Positions 1-8,588 of a DNA stretch of 64,000 nucleotides are shown one piece after another (position 1 is the first letter of the stretch; each line of letters starts with the position of its first letter). Location of the stretch: NCBI RefSeq assembly GCF_003054445.1, contig NC_042508.1, positions 558,001 to 622,000 on the forward strand, given 5' to 3'. The notes beneath the pieces are model-generated. The model worked only from the letters and a program-made list of their open reading frames with translations. It was not told the origin of the DNA and searched no databases. This DNA is from Pichia kudriavzevii (Eukaryota > Ascomycota > Pichiomycetes > Pichiales > Pichiaceae). Made by a program: the position numbers and the translations under genes.

Positions 1-2099
1 TGGTAGTCTCTAACTTTGAATATCAACTGGAAGCATTGGAATATTTAAGTAAAGCATTTTCTGATGGAAATTATCAATCAACTTTAATTAATGCAATCAG
101 GAGAATTGATGAATTCTTAGGTAAGGTATCTTGGTCAGATGATAATATCAAAGTAAATAGTATAATTTTGGATGAGCATAGAGAGTTGGCCATCACAGCT
201 TTCAAGAAATCGATTACTCTGGTTAAAAACTTGGAAAACTTAATACCACTGAAACACTATAATAATCCAAGTAATAATATTTTTGGCAGTTCAGAAGTTC
301 TAACATTTACACCAAATTTGAATGAGACATATAGGAAAGTGGTAAAGCTTCTTAAAAGTGGTAATGATAAGCATGGTATTAGTGCTTCTAACATAGTATA
401 CACTACCAAAAGATTTACCAGTGATATAAAGAGAAAAATTGCTGGGTCTTGGATGGTTATACTTTTTGCTGATGACTTGTGTTCGAATCACTATATACTT
501 GATTTGATTAAAGAAATAAATGACTGTTTAACTTCTAGTCAACATTTGGTGGTTGTATCTGCTGATTCGCCCTATTATTTTTTTAATGATGAATCTTTGG
601 TGCCTACATTTATATGCACATATGGTGATTCTTATGAAGCTTTAAAACTGGTTCCGGAATTAATATTTGGGAACTATGAAGCATGTGGCGTTATCCCGGG
701 AGAAATAAACAAAGAAAAGGATTTTCAGGGTGTTCTCAGTGAATTATCAAATAGTGAATATACAAATGGAAACGATAGGTCAAAATTTGAAATATTATTA
801 AACAAACCAAGTCGAAAGGAAATTGATATAGATGAATCATACAAAATGACACTACAGGCTGGTGAATTGAATACCAGCACAAAAATGAAAATAAAATCCT
901 GGGTGGTCGAAGAATTTGATGGTACTCGAGATTCTTCCTTGTTCAATATGCTTAAATCCAGTATAGTTAGTAATTCCAATCGTTTGATTGATTTAGATAT
1001 GTTTACTAGAACTTGGGAGTTTACGGAATATTTCAGTGATTTCTATAAAACTTTTGTTGTCCGAAACCCAACATTAAATTTGGTTTATGGAATGGTCGTG
1101 GTTATAGTCGATGATATCAGTAAAATTGGACATATCTGTTATATGATGGTTAGTAAAGGTAAGCGAAGACAAGGTGTGGGTGAAGCATTACATCAACATG
1201 CTATTAAGTATATGACAATTGATAGAAATTGTACAACAATTCTACTGGGATGTACTTTCCCTATGTTTAGCATTTTCCCACCAAACATTATAGACGAGAT
1301 ATTTACCGTTCTGGAGTATCTGCGAACGAAAAATCAATTTAACCTTGATGTTGATGATGTATCGATGCAGCTAATTGGGTTTTTCAAGTCATTTGGTTGG
1401 AGTTATACGAGGCAGAACAAAGGCTTGTGTCAGCTAAGCAGGAAGATACTGATGATATTGAACTACAAGGATTGGACTTTCCCCATGAAAGACAACAGTT
1501 ACGAATTCTTGCAAAATGTAATTGATCTAAGCATCAGGTTTGATATCGAAGATGACGCCACTAGCGGGTTCAACGTCACTTTAAAAAAGCTGAGAAATGG
1601 CGAATTCGATGATTATGAAGAGATGTTATTTCCTCAAATGTATTCTGCTACAAAACTAGTTATCGAACACGAGCTAAAAGAAGTTGCACAAGGGTTCAAG
1701 CGAAACACGTTTTGCATATATGCAAGAATAAATGGGGTTATATGTGGGGGATGTATAGTGTACACCAGCCATAGTAGGCTATCTCTATTCTATCCATTCA
1801 TTGAACATGTGAAGGGTAGTACGGATGAAGTTATTGCAGGAATCACGGGGTTCTTCATAAACTATAAAACTGAAAATGGCAATAAAACTGGCAGAGGCAA
1901 CATCAATGACAATGAACTGATCAAGTTGGGAATTTTATCAGCGTGCATTGAGATTTTGCACTCTTTGGGTATTGACAAATGCCTCTTGCATAATATCCAC
2001 AAGGATGACAATGAGTTATACAGGGATTGTGGATTTCAAACCTTCTTGGAATACTGTGCTTGTTACGGTAGTAAACAAGCATTTGAATGGATTGTTTGA
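1..2099 (+). CDS. GH3 beta-N-acetylglucosaminidase fused to GNAT acetyltransferase domains (3' part)
   Basis: The reading frame is open from the left edge (first full codon at position 3) and ends at 2099, so about 698 C-terminal residues are visible and the true start lies outside. Residues up to about 240 look like the C-terminal sub-domain of fungal family-3 glycoside hydrolases: a SADSPYYF stretch, then TYGDS and a LIFGNYEACGVIPGE ending. A GNAT fold follows, with the acetyl-CoA loop KRRQGVGEALH (near 1165-1195). A second acetyltransferase-like segment ends in ELIKLGILSACIEILHSLGI and a YRDCGFQ motif typical of GNAT C-termini. Known fungal proteins of this build are cytosolic NAG3-type enzymes of GlcNAc catabolism. 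Hydrolase plus tandem GNAT is my reading; the catalytic N-terminal barrel is not in the window. The neighbour CDC26 is convergent, 40 bp away. Confidence 0.75.
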   Translation, partial: VVSNFEYQLEALEYLSKAFSDGNYQSTLINAIRRIDEFLGKVSWSDDNIKVNSIILDEHRELAITAFKKSITLVKNLENLIPLKHYNNPSNNIFGSSEVLTFTPNLNETYRKVVKLLKSGNDKHGISASNIVYTTKRFTSDIKRKIAGSWMVILFADDLCSNHYILDLIKEINDCLTSSQHLVVVSADSPYYFFNDESLVPTFICTYGDSYEALKLVPELIFGNYEACGVIPGEINKEKDFQGVLSELSNSEYTNGNDRSKFEILLNKPSRKEIDIDESYKMTLQAGELNTSTKMKIKSWVVEEFDGTRDSSLFNMLKSSIVSNSNRLIDLDMFTRTWEFTEYFSDFYKTFVVRNPTLNLVYGMVVVIVDDISKIGHICYMMVSKGKRRQGVGEALHQHAIKYMTIDRNCTTILLGCTFPMFSIFPPNIIDEIFTVLEYLRTKNQFNLDVDDVSMQLIGFFKSFGWSYTRQNKGLCQLSRKILMILNYKDWTFPMKDNSYEFLQNVIDLSIRFDIEDDATSGFNVTLKKLRNGEFDDYEEMLFPQMYSATKLVIEHELKEVAQGFKRNTFCIYARINGVICGGCIVYTSHSRLSLFYPFIEHVKGSTDEVIAGITGFFINYKTENGNKTGRGNINDNELIKLGILSACIEILHSLGIDKCLLHNIHKDDNELYRDCGFQTFLEYCACYGSKQAFEWIV

Positions 2100-2139
2100 A
2101 GAATACGTATCTATAGGTCAAACATAAACCTGTAGTATT

Positions 2140-2379
2140 TTACCTTTTTGTATCATTCAATGAAGACAGTAGGAACTTATCTTTGTTGTCTAAAGTGGCA
2201 GCGTTTGTGTCATTCTTATTACCATCGTAGCTCCCAAATGAGGTCTCAATGTCCAATTCGTGAATAACTTGACCTTGGTCCATATCGAGTCCGTCTTCAA
2301 CAGTCCCCTTCCGGGCAGGCGTCACGTCCTTCAAGTCGTCAGTGGTGAGGCGGATCGTAGTTGGGTCTCTCCTGAGCAT
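2140..2379 (-). CDS. CDC26: Anaphase-promoting complex subunit Cdc26
   Basis: A 79-residue protein starting MLRRDPTTIRLTTDDLKDV. This N-terminus is the signature of Cdc26/Apc12, whose extreme N-terminus (MxRRxPT...L..DD) inserts into the TPR groove of Cdc16/Apc6 and stabilises the anaphase-promoting complex in the nucleus. The rest is polar and acidic with no domain, as in other yeast Cdc26 proteins. An in-frame ATG lies 26 codons upstream at 2457, but the family starts with the MLRR methionine, so I place the start at 2379. The gene converges on the GH3-GNAT gene and diverges from the small membrane-protein gene at 3052. It is easy to miss because of its size. Identity rests on the short N-terminal motif. 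Confidence 0.8.
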   Translation of the reverse strand: MLRRDPTTIRLTTDDLKDVTPARKGTVEDGLDMDQGQVIHELDIETSFGSYDGNKNDTNAATLDNKDKFLLSSLNDTKR

Positions 2380-3051
2380 GTTGGTTGGCCACCTGACGTC
2401 TGCAAATGAAGATACCAACGTCCCCCAAACACGGAAAGGCAAGAAATTTGACCTCATGGTGTGAAAAGATATTTGTTGCCATACACAGTGAGGGTGTCAA
2501 AAGGCAATTTTGCTCTTCTATATGGCTCTTCCTCAAGAGTATCGTATCCTAGCCTACAGAGGGTCGGTGTGACGATAGGTGTTTGGTGTGGTCAGACGAG
2601 AGGTGTGGAATATGTAGAGATATGTACTATTATTCCAGGGGGAATGACAAGAGAGAGAGAGAGAGAGAGAGAGACACGTACAACGAACGCCATGTCTTAG
2701 TATATGTTACTACTGGGAAGCTCACTAGATTTTTAAGAATAAAAGAACAGCCTCTGAGAAACGCAGAGGTTGTGATGGGCTTTATTCCTGTTGAAAGAAT
2801 GTAGAATTCCAAATGGAGACAGACACTAGATTGTTTGGAGAAAATAAGAGGGGGAGGATGGGGGGAAGCAACCAGCTATGAAATACAACTCTTTATTTAC
2901 AGAGTGAACGGCTACTTTGGCAGCTACGGCGAGAGTAATTTTCCAAATGTGCAAGGAGATTCATGTTTTTTTTTTCTCTTATAACATCTCCATAAATTTA
3001 TCAATCTTGGAACCATTCATTTGAAGGACCTGTATTGACCAACGCATTGCG
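2380..3051. other. Intergenic, divergent promoter CDC26 / small membrane protein
   Basis: It holds a (GA)n microsatellite near 2649-2674 and a 6-bp-stem hairpin near 2751-2770 (CCTCTG...CAGAGG). Short open frames overlap on both strands around the GA repeat but none resembles a protein. No RNA gene was recognised. Confidence 0.5.
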
Positions 3052-3483
3052 ATGTTCTTGGTACTTCTGTTTGTGATGGCCGTCATGGTCCTGGCGGTTG
3101 TTATGTTGCCAACCATGTCTGGGCTAGTGACATATACACGTACCAGTAAACATAGGGAAGAACTTTCTAGTAGCCAGAGTCATAAACAGACTGATTTCTA
3201 TGAGACGCCTGATGTTGAGGAGGAGGAAGAGGAGGAGAAAGAACTCAATTCAGGTAAGACCAGCGGGTTGAAAGCCAAGCTGCGTATCACGGAAGCGGAC
3301 TTGCCTGTGAAGCTCGAACTGGTTGGTGAGGGAGAGTTAAAGAGACGTGTGAGAAGCACGCACAAAGGGCCAACGAGCGGTGATCCGACTGTGTATGACT
3401 ATGACATTGACGAGCTTATTGCGGAGGAAAATGCACGGGAAGAAATGGAGAAGAGGGCTGTCTATGGAAGCGCTGATGTTTGA
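3052..3483 (+). CDS. Small single-pass membrane protein with acidic cytosolic tail, unknown
   Basis: A 143-residue protein. Residues 1-20 are a strongly hydrophobic segment (MFLVLLFVMAVMVLAVVMLP), probably an uncleaved signal anchor. A polar tail follows with an E-rich run (about residues 55-65) and a C-terminal motif DPTVYDYDIDELIAEENARE. I do not recognise it with confidence. The build (N-terminal anchor, short charged tail, DYDIDELI-type motif) resembles small fungal ER proteins such as Exp1, but I cannot verify this. Its stop is 31 bp from the stop of UBP1 on the other strand. Intact frame, ATG start and codon use like the neighbours make it a likely real gene. Confidence 0.65.
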   Translation: MFLVLLFVMAVMVLAVVMLPTMSGLVTYTRTSKHREELSSSQSHKQTDFYETPDVEEEEEEEKELNSGKTSGLKAKLRITEADLPVKLELVGEGELKRRVRSTHKGPTSGDPTVYDYDIDELIAEENAREEMEKRAVYGSADV

Positions 3484-3514
3484 AGGTGTAAATATGTATA
3501 AAAAGGTCTAAAAA

Positions 3515-4735
3515 TTAAAGGTTTGGATGAAGAATACTCTTGTTTGCTAATTCGTAAAATAGCATATAAGTGCCGTCACTCTTGAGTACGTTTTCCTCTG
3601 TACATAGAGAGACCTCGTCGTCACTTATAGCATACCAGTTATCGTTATGCCAACGGTGGCAAGTATAGTGGCCATAGTTGTGGGTCCCCCAATGAGAAAC
3701 CACACTTTTCAAAGTGTAACTTGAATCTTCATTAGAGTCTGGCGCCATGTACTCGCTCAAGTCCAGTTTTATAGGGAAGTTGATCTTTGATGAGTTTTTC
3801 CTTACCATACCTCTCGCTGGGTCGTAAACTGACCTGTTTATATGTATGCAGAGTAACGGAGGAGGTTTTGATATAAATGTAGATTTGGCCTTGGTGACAT
3901 GCTTGACCATGTTTGTTGTAGAGAATTTCTGAAACACATCGTCGGGAATGGTGGTTTCCCTTAGAACTTTGCTGATTTCGTCGATTCTCTCCCTAATTTT
4001 CAGGGATAGTTTCTCATTGTCTATGTTTTGTAAGTTCGATTCTAGTGAATCCTTGACGTAGGTCAACGTACACCTATTGCATTCGACACCGTCAATCAGT
4101 TCTGGTTTGACAAACTCGTCGAGCAGCTCGTTCAAATCAAATGTGTGTCGGGTACCTTTCGGTATCGACAGCGATAAACCGGAGACAACTGTATTTCTCT
4201 TACCGCTAGACTCACCACAGTTAGTGCATTTAATTTCTTCAGTTTGTATGCCATCAACGGGGGTAACCAAGTTGAGGGGAGTCTTTTTCCTCTCCTTCTC
4301 GTCCTCTTCTTCCTTCTCGTCCTTCTCCTTCACTTCAGACTCGATCTGCTTCATCAAGTTCTGGTAGAACTCTTGGGCATCTTCCTGGTTATACCCGAAG
4401 AAGAGATGCCTGCTTGGCGAATCGTTCATCACTTTCAGCAATGGTTTTGTGGAAAACAGCTTGGACTTCTCTCGATGGACGTTCAACTCAGAGAGCAGTT
4501 TGTTCAGTGTCTTAATGAAGGTCTTGTCATGTTGGTTTAAAAAGTCTGTAAACGCAGTTGAGGAGGCCAACGATTGGATGATTGAGTTGATGAAACAGGT
4601 ATTACCATCATTGGCTAGACCTCCAATAAACGGGCCCGGTTTGATCTCTTTTTCCTCCCCCTCTTCTCTATTGAACAGCATGTATATTGAAGATACAACT
4701 AATATTAACAAGGATACCAAGATGGGGATCCACAT
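3515..4735 (-). CDS. UBP1: Membrane-anchored ubiquitin-specific protease Ubp1
   Basis: A 406-residue cysteine protease that removes ubiquitin from substrates. An N-terminal transmembrane segment (about residues 2-22, MWIPILVSLLILVVSS) anchors it, as in S. cerevisiae Ubp1. The USP core follows: Cys box GLANDGNTCFINS (Cys47), QEDAQEF box, two zinc-ribbon CxxC pairs (170/173 and 219/222), the conserved PPPLLCIHINRSVYDP, the His box GTHNYGHYTCHRW (His356) and ISDDEV (Asp372). All catalytic residues are present. It is about half the length of S. cerevisiae Ubp1 (809 residues) because the long acidic insert before the His box and the C-terminal extension are missing. The open frame extends upstream only to a TTG, so I start at the ATG at 4735, just before the membrane segment. 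Confidence 0.93.
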   Translation of the reverse strand: MWIPILVSLLILVVSSIYMLFNREEGEEKEIKPGPFIGGLANDGNTCFINSIIQSLASSTAFTDFLNQHDKTFIKTLNKLLSELNVHREKSKLFSTKPLLKVMNDSPSRHLFFGYNQEDAQEFYQNLMKQIESEVKEKDEKEEEDEKERKKTPLNLVTPVDGIQTEEIKCTNCGESSGKRNTVVSGLSLSIPKGTRHTFDLNELLDEFVKPELIDGVECNRCTLTYVKDSLESNLQNIDNEKLSLKIRERIDEISKVLRETTIPDDVFQKFSTTNMVKHVTKAKSTFISKPPPLLCIHINRSVYDPARGMVRKNSSKINFPIKLDLSEYMAPDSNEDSSYTLKSVVSHWGTHNYGHYTCHRWHNDNWYAISDDEVSLCTEENVLKSDGTYMLFYELANKSILHPNL

Positions 4736-4969
4736 ATTACAAAGGAAACAGGGGTACAAAGAGTATTAAAACAGAGAGCTCTCTTTTTTTTGGCACAAAC
4801 AAAAAAAAAAGACAAACAGCATGAAAAAAAAAAAATAACGAAAAATTATGTGCTCTTTCTGTGTTTTTCTTTTTCGCTTTCAATCAACAGTTTCACCTTA
4901 AATTTCACCTTAAATTTCAGGTTATATTCTAGGTAAGATTTCAGCTTTGACATGTTCGTCTGATGATTA

Positions 4970-6172
4970 TCAGGAACTTTCATTTTTCCTTACTATAGCA
5001 AGGGCGGAATCCATTGCTAACTTTATAGAATGTTCCAATTCTTCAACGGAATCTAGTTTTGAATCTAGTGCGTCACATAATGGTTTAATACAACGTTTAC
5101 CATTATCGGTATGGAAGTGGCGCCTCAAGGCGTCTGTTCTAGCAAACCTTTTTTTACACCCCCAGGTGAGAGTTGAGTTTGGGATCTCGCCCCAGCATTG
5201 GAACTTCTTTAAACCGGAATGTAGATCAATGTGTCTTTTACGGTCGTGCTGTCGAGCAAAACGCTTATGGCAGTGAGGGCATTCGTAGGGGCGGTCGTTT
5301 GTATGCGACTTGAGGTGGGACTTCAAGTTGTAAGGGCGGGAGAATGATTTTGGGCAGTGGGGGCAGTCGTATGTCCCCGAGGGGCCTATTGGAGGAGAGA
5401 CGTCTGAGTAGTTTGAGTAGTTTGAGTAGTTTGAATAGTTTGAGGAGTCTGAGTGAGTTGAGTCGAGACTTCGTTGGGAGGAAGTTGATGCACTACGACT
5501 TCGACTGGAATGGGAGAGTTGTCTGCCACGACGCATGGAGTGGAAATCTGGCGGTAGCAAGGACGAAGGGGACGGTGATAGTGATTGGTAAGGGGATGGG
5601 GAATGAGATGAACCCTGGTAGGGGGATGGAGGTGGAGAAGGTGATAGTGGTTGTGAATGTGGAAATGATGGAGAATCTCGAGGAGAGTGGAGGGAGTGGA
5701 TACCGTTAAGAGAGCTAGCGTCTGATAGTGCAGGAGAGTTTGGAGGTAGGGAAGGAGAGTGAGACGGTGACGTTTCTAGTATGAGTCTAGGTGGAGGTAT
5801 GGAATGTCCGAGGGTGTGCAGATTGTCCTGCTGTGCCAGTTGTCGAAGTATGTCATGGTCGTCATGTAGAAGTAGTTGCTGGTGGATATTGTTGGTGTTG
5901 ATGTTGATGTTGGTGTTGGTGTTGGTACCAGTGTTGGTGTTGGTGTTGAAGTTTGTATCGATACCAGTATTGGTGTCGAAGTTTGTGTCGGTATTAGAGG
6001 TGTATTCGGCGTTGAAGTTAAAGCCGTCGAGGGGGTCCAATCCGGTGATTGTATCTAGAGTGTTGAAGTTTGCCAGTTCGTCCAGACTGTCGAGGCTTTC
6101 AATGTAGCCGAGGTCGGTGTCCTCAATGTGGATTTCCGGGAAGAGATGCGCAATGTCCTCCTGGTCGGCCAT
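4970..6172 (-). CDS. CRZ1: Crz1-type C2H2 transcription factor (calcineurin-responsive)
   Basis: A 400-residue protein. The C-terminal zinc fingers are Crz1-specific: finger 1 YDCPHCPKSFSRPYNLKSHL (Cys270/273, His286/290), finger 2 ECPHCHKRFARQHDRKRH (Cys298/301, His314/318), and an atypical third finger with a long Cys326-Cys339 spacing, His352 and Cys361 (WGCKKRFARTDALRRHF). In the family this DNA-binding domain recognises GNGGC(G/T)CA elements after calcineurin dephosphorylates the protein and lets it enter the nucleus. The N-terminus is acidic, with a (TN)n tract at about 60-95. A serine-proline-rich region (about 135-235) fits a phosphorylated regulatory region, and a (NYS)n repeat lies at about 244-256. 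PRLILE (128-133) could be a PxIxIT-like calcineurin dock, which is speculative. Two further genes with the same finger architecture lie within 7 kb. Confidence 0.85.
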   Translation of the reverse strand: MADQEDIAHLFPEIHIEDTDLGYIESLDSLDELANFNTLDTITGLDPLDGFNFNAEYTSNTDTNFDTNTGIDTNFNTNTNTGTNTNTNININTNNIHQQLLLHDDHDILRQLAQQDNLHTLGHSIPPPRLILETSPSHSPSLPPNSPALSDASSLNGIHSLHSPRDSPSFPHSQPLSPSPPPSPYQGSSHSPSPYQSLSPSPSSLLPPDFHSMRRGRQLSHSSRSRSASTSSQRSLDSTHSDSSNYSNYSNYSNYSDVSPPIGPSGTYDCPHCPKSFSRPYNLKSHLKSHTNDRPYECPHCHKRFARQHDRKRHIDLHSGLKKFQCWGEIPNSTLTWGCKKRFARTDALRRHFHTDNGKRCIKPLCDALDSKLDSVEELEHSIKLAMDSALAIVRKNESS

Positions 6173-6679
6173 GGGGAGTGGTAGCGGTGGTGGTGGAGAT
6201 TAATGCCCTGATATTAGAGTTGGACAAACCCTCTATCTATTACACTGTCAAGGACATAAAGTGTGTCAGCAATGAGAAAAATCCATGTCGAGCCAAGCCT
6301 AGTTTAATTTAGATGATATCTTTAGCCAAGCCACTTTTTCTAGGCAGAGAGAGGTGAGAATAATAAAAGAGGAGGAAATGAGGAAATGAGGAAATGAGGA
6401 AATAAAGAAATGAGGGTCGAATTTTTAAATTTTTCAGTTTTTTAGGTTTCTCATGCAGGACACGAAAGGGGAAATTCCAAAAAGAAAAGAAAAGAAATGG
6501 AAATGAAAAAAAGAAAAGAAAAAGGAAATTCCAAAAGGAAATGAAAAAGGAAATGGAAACAAAGCGACGCGTCGGTGCACAGTATATAAAATATATAAAT
6601 AAAAATTCAAATATATTGAAGTACTGTGCCTTGAAATTGTAAAGTTTAATATGGCAAAGCTACATCTAGTGCTGGTTAA
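6173..6679. other. Intergenic upstream of CRZ1-type gene
   Basis: A-rich purine-biased DNA with short GAAAT(GAG) repeats (about 6370-6415) and AAAG/GGAAAT repeats (6475-6560). It holds one CGACGCGTCG palindrome (6565-6574) and a TATATAAA run at about 6583. No gene seen. Confidence 0.5.
6565..6574. promoter_or_regulatory. CGACGCGTCG palindrome (MCB-like), copy 1
   Basis: A perfect 10-bp palindrome with an ACGCGT core, the MluI cell-cycle box bound in yeasts by Mbp1-Swi6. It lies about 390 bp upstream of the CRZ1-type start. Three further copies occur in this window, all intergenic. Function is inferred from the core motif only. Confidence 0.5.
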
Positions 6680-7441
6680 TTATACCAAAGGCAAGACATT
6701 CTCTGAACATTCACCAACGACATTACCCGCTGGAGAGTAACTGCAAATGAGGTATTCCCCCCAAGCATTGTTGCATTGTTTAGTTGCACACCCTACATGG
6801 GTCGAACTCTTCCAAACAACGGCGGTAAAGTGGTTCAACACAGAACAAGATCCATAATCATAATTATCCCCCTCTGCGTACCATGCGTCAATTGCCCCCT
6901 CTAAGGTGTAACCTAAAGCCAAATTTTCACCATAAGGTCCACCAGAATGAGTGAGAGTTCCTGAACAATCGTAATTTGCCGCGTATTGGGCAGCGTACGC
7001 GTAAAGAGTGTCGTCCCAGACAAGGTCTGGCACGCCGTGAAGAGCACGTTTTGCATTGTGTGCGTTTAAGAGGGTTTCAGCGTTTGAGGATGAAGGAGTT
7101 GTTGATGAAGTAGAAGTGGAGGAGGAAGAGGTGGATGTGGAGGAAGAGGTGGATGTGGGAATAGAAGAAGTTGTTGTAGCAAGAGCAGGGGTATTGGTAG
7201 TAATTGGAGTTGTAGAAGTTGGAATATCGGTAGTAGTTGGAGTTGGAGTTGAAGAGATGGTTTCTGGGGTTGTAGTTTCTTCAAGCAACAAAGAGGAAGA
7301 GGAGGTTTCAGAGTCGACTCCTAGGGTGTGTGTTTGCACAACAACCTCTGTTGTCACTGCAACCTCAGTGATGGTTTCAATGAGAGGAGCACCTTGAACT
7401 AGTGGTGATAGAAGGAGAGCGAGAGCTAGGGCAGTGTGCAT
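6680..7441 (-). CDS. Secreted PRY/CAP-superfamily (SCP/TAPS) protein
   Basis: A 253-residue secreted protein. It has a signal peptide (residues 1-17, MHTALALALLLSPLVQG), then a Thr/Ser-rich low-complexity stalk (about 45-120) likely to be O-mannosylated, then a CAP domain (about 122-245). CAP signatures are clear: LLNAHNAKRALHGVPDLVWD, THSGGPYGENLA, the HFTAVVWKSSTHVGCA core and YLICSYSPAGN. Pry1 and Pry2 of S. cerevisiae bind and export sterols and fatty acids through this fold. This protein is the same size class and lacks an obvious GPI signal, so it is probably soluble or wall-associated. It sits head-to-head with the zinc-finger gene at 8589 and inside the CRZ/RCH1 cluster, so calcium or stress co-regulation is possible but unproven. 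Confidence 0.9.
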   Translation of the reverse strand: MHTALALALLLSPLVQGAPLIETITEVAVTTEVVVQTHTLGVDSETSSSSLLLEETTTPETISSTPTPTTTDIPTSTTPITTNTPALATTTSSIPTSTSSSTSTSSSSTSTSSTTPSSSNAETLLNAHNAKRALHGVPDLVWDDTLYAYAAQYAANYDCSGTLTHSGGPYGENLALGYTLEGAIDAWYAEGDNYDYGSCSVLNHFTAVVWKSSTHVGCATKQCNNAWGEYLICSYSPAGNVVGECSENVLPLV

Positions 7442-7925
7442 TATAAGGGAAGGTATAAACGAGGGAAGTAAAGGTTGGCTTTATGAAGGGAGAGTGGTGC
7501 AACTGCTAAGAGATGTATGTCCAATGATAACGAGATAGATGTAGAGAACAACAGGAGGAAATACACAAACAATACCAAAAAGAAGAAGAAGAAGAAGGGG
7601 AGGGATCTACACTTTATTTATATAGTGGACCCCTCCCTTCCCCCTCCTTAACTAAAGTCCATCAAGGTGCAAGGTAATATACCGGGTTGCTCCCCCCAGG
7701 TACACATCACCATATGGATCGGATCACAATGAAAAAATCAACAGAGACTGCAAAGTTAAAATCAAGGTGAAGGCCCAAAGACAATCAAATAATTCATTTT
7801 TCTAACTTTATAAATTCTTTAACTGCATCATATGTTAACCTTTATGGGAACTATTACATTGTTGCTATTCATGGGCTTGTTGTTGTTGTGCCGTTTACGG
7901 TAATTCTTTAAGGCACCGTGCCAAA

Positions 7926-7944
7926 ACGCGTGTGAAACACGCGT
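7926..7944. promoter_or_regulatory. Palindrome with two ACGCGT cores
   Basis: ACGCGTGT-GAA-ACACGCGT: 8-bp perfect arms around a 3-bp spacer, each containing the MluI-box core ACGCGT. It lies between divergent genes, about 485 bp from the PRY start and 645 bp from zinc-finger gene 2. A paired MBF-type site is the obvious reading; it was not tested. Confidence 0.45.
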
Positions 7945-8140
7945 CCCCCCCCTTTTATTCCCTCCCAATTCTAATTCTCCTTCACTGAAAAGACACGCTA
8001 TCTCTATATGGTCTGGAGCACGCCTAAAGGGGAAACACGGCCAGACCGCGTTCGGTGCGTGGGAGAAATGGAGCTGTTTACCATAAAATGGACGCAATAT
8101 TACCAAAACGAGAATAGGAAAGAGTAACAGACAAAATCAA

Positions 8141-8212
8141 ACTCATAGGGAATGACAATTATTGCCGTTTTCGGACACTCATAAGGAATGGCAATCATTG
8201 CCGTTTTCGGAC
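8141..8212. repeat. 36-bp tandem duplication carrying ATTGCCGTTTTCGGACAC
   Basis: Two adjacent 36-bp units (8141-8176 and 8177-8212) differ at a few positions only in the left half. The right half, ATTGCCGTTTTCGGACAC (8161-8178 and 8197-8214), is identical in both. A third copy with one change is upstream of ACT1 at 16084-16101. Conservation of the right half suggests a protein-binding site. Confidence 0.7.
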
Positions 8213-8588
8213 ACTTGGAATTTTCTTGCCTTTTCCCCCTTTCACGCGGAGGTGAAAAATCAAGTAGAAAAATAAGTTACAAATAAATAAAAAATAATTA
8301 AGAAAAATAATTAAAAAAAGTAAAAAAAAGTAAAAAAAAGTAAAAAAAATCATTAGCGGCTCGTTGACAAGAAAAAAAAAGTGGAACTGAAAACTTCAGA
8401 AAATTTGGAAAATTCAACCTTTACGAGGCTCGTCGACTCGTGCTGGGCTCATCTTTTTTTTTTTCACTTGGTCTGACCTTAGTGAATGTACTTTATTCTT
8501 ACTTTAGTTGACTTTACTTTAATTTGCTTTATTTTCATCTATTTTACTTAGACTTAAGTTTGTCTTGTAGACAATACAACATCTACTA

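Larger units (their letters stand above)
7442..8588. other. Long divergent promoter PRY / zinc-finger gene 2
   Basis: 1.15 kb without a convincing gene. It contains a purine repeat (AGA)n near 7578-7598, a 19-bp palindrome at 7926-7944, a 36-bp tandem duplication at 8141-8212, poly(dA) repeats of the form GTAAAAAAA at about 8309-8350, and pyrimidine-rich leader DNA before 8589. A 92-codon frame on the minus strand (7828-8106) has no recognisable features. Confidence 0.5.

Noticed and set aside
2461-2812. Several 60-79 codon frames around the GA repeat
   Set aside because: Low complexity (RERERE / SLSLSL) from the microsatellite.
7828-8106. 92-codon minus-strand frame in the PRY/zinc-finger promoter
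   Set aside because: No recognisable features, crosses promoter repeats, and no coding-like composition.
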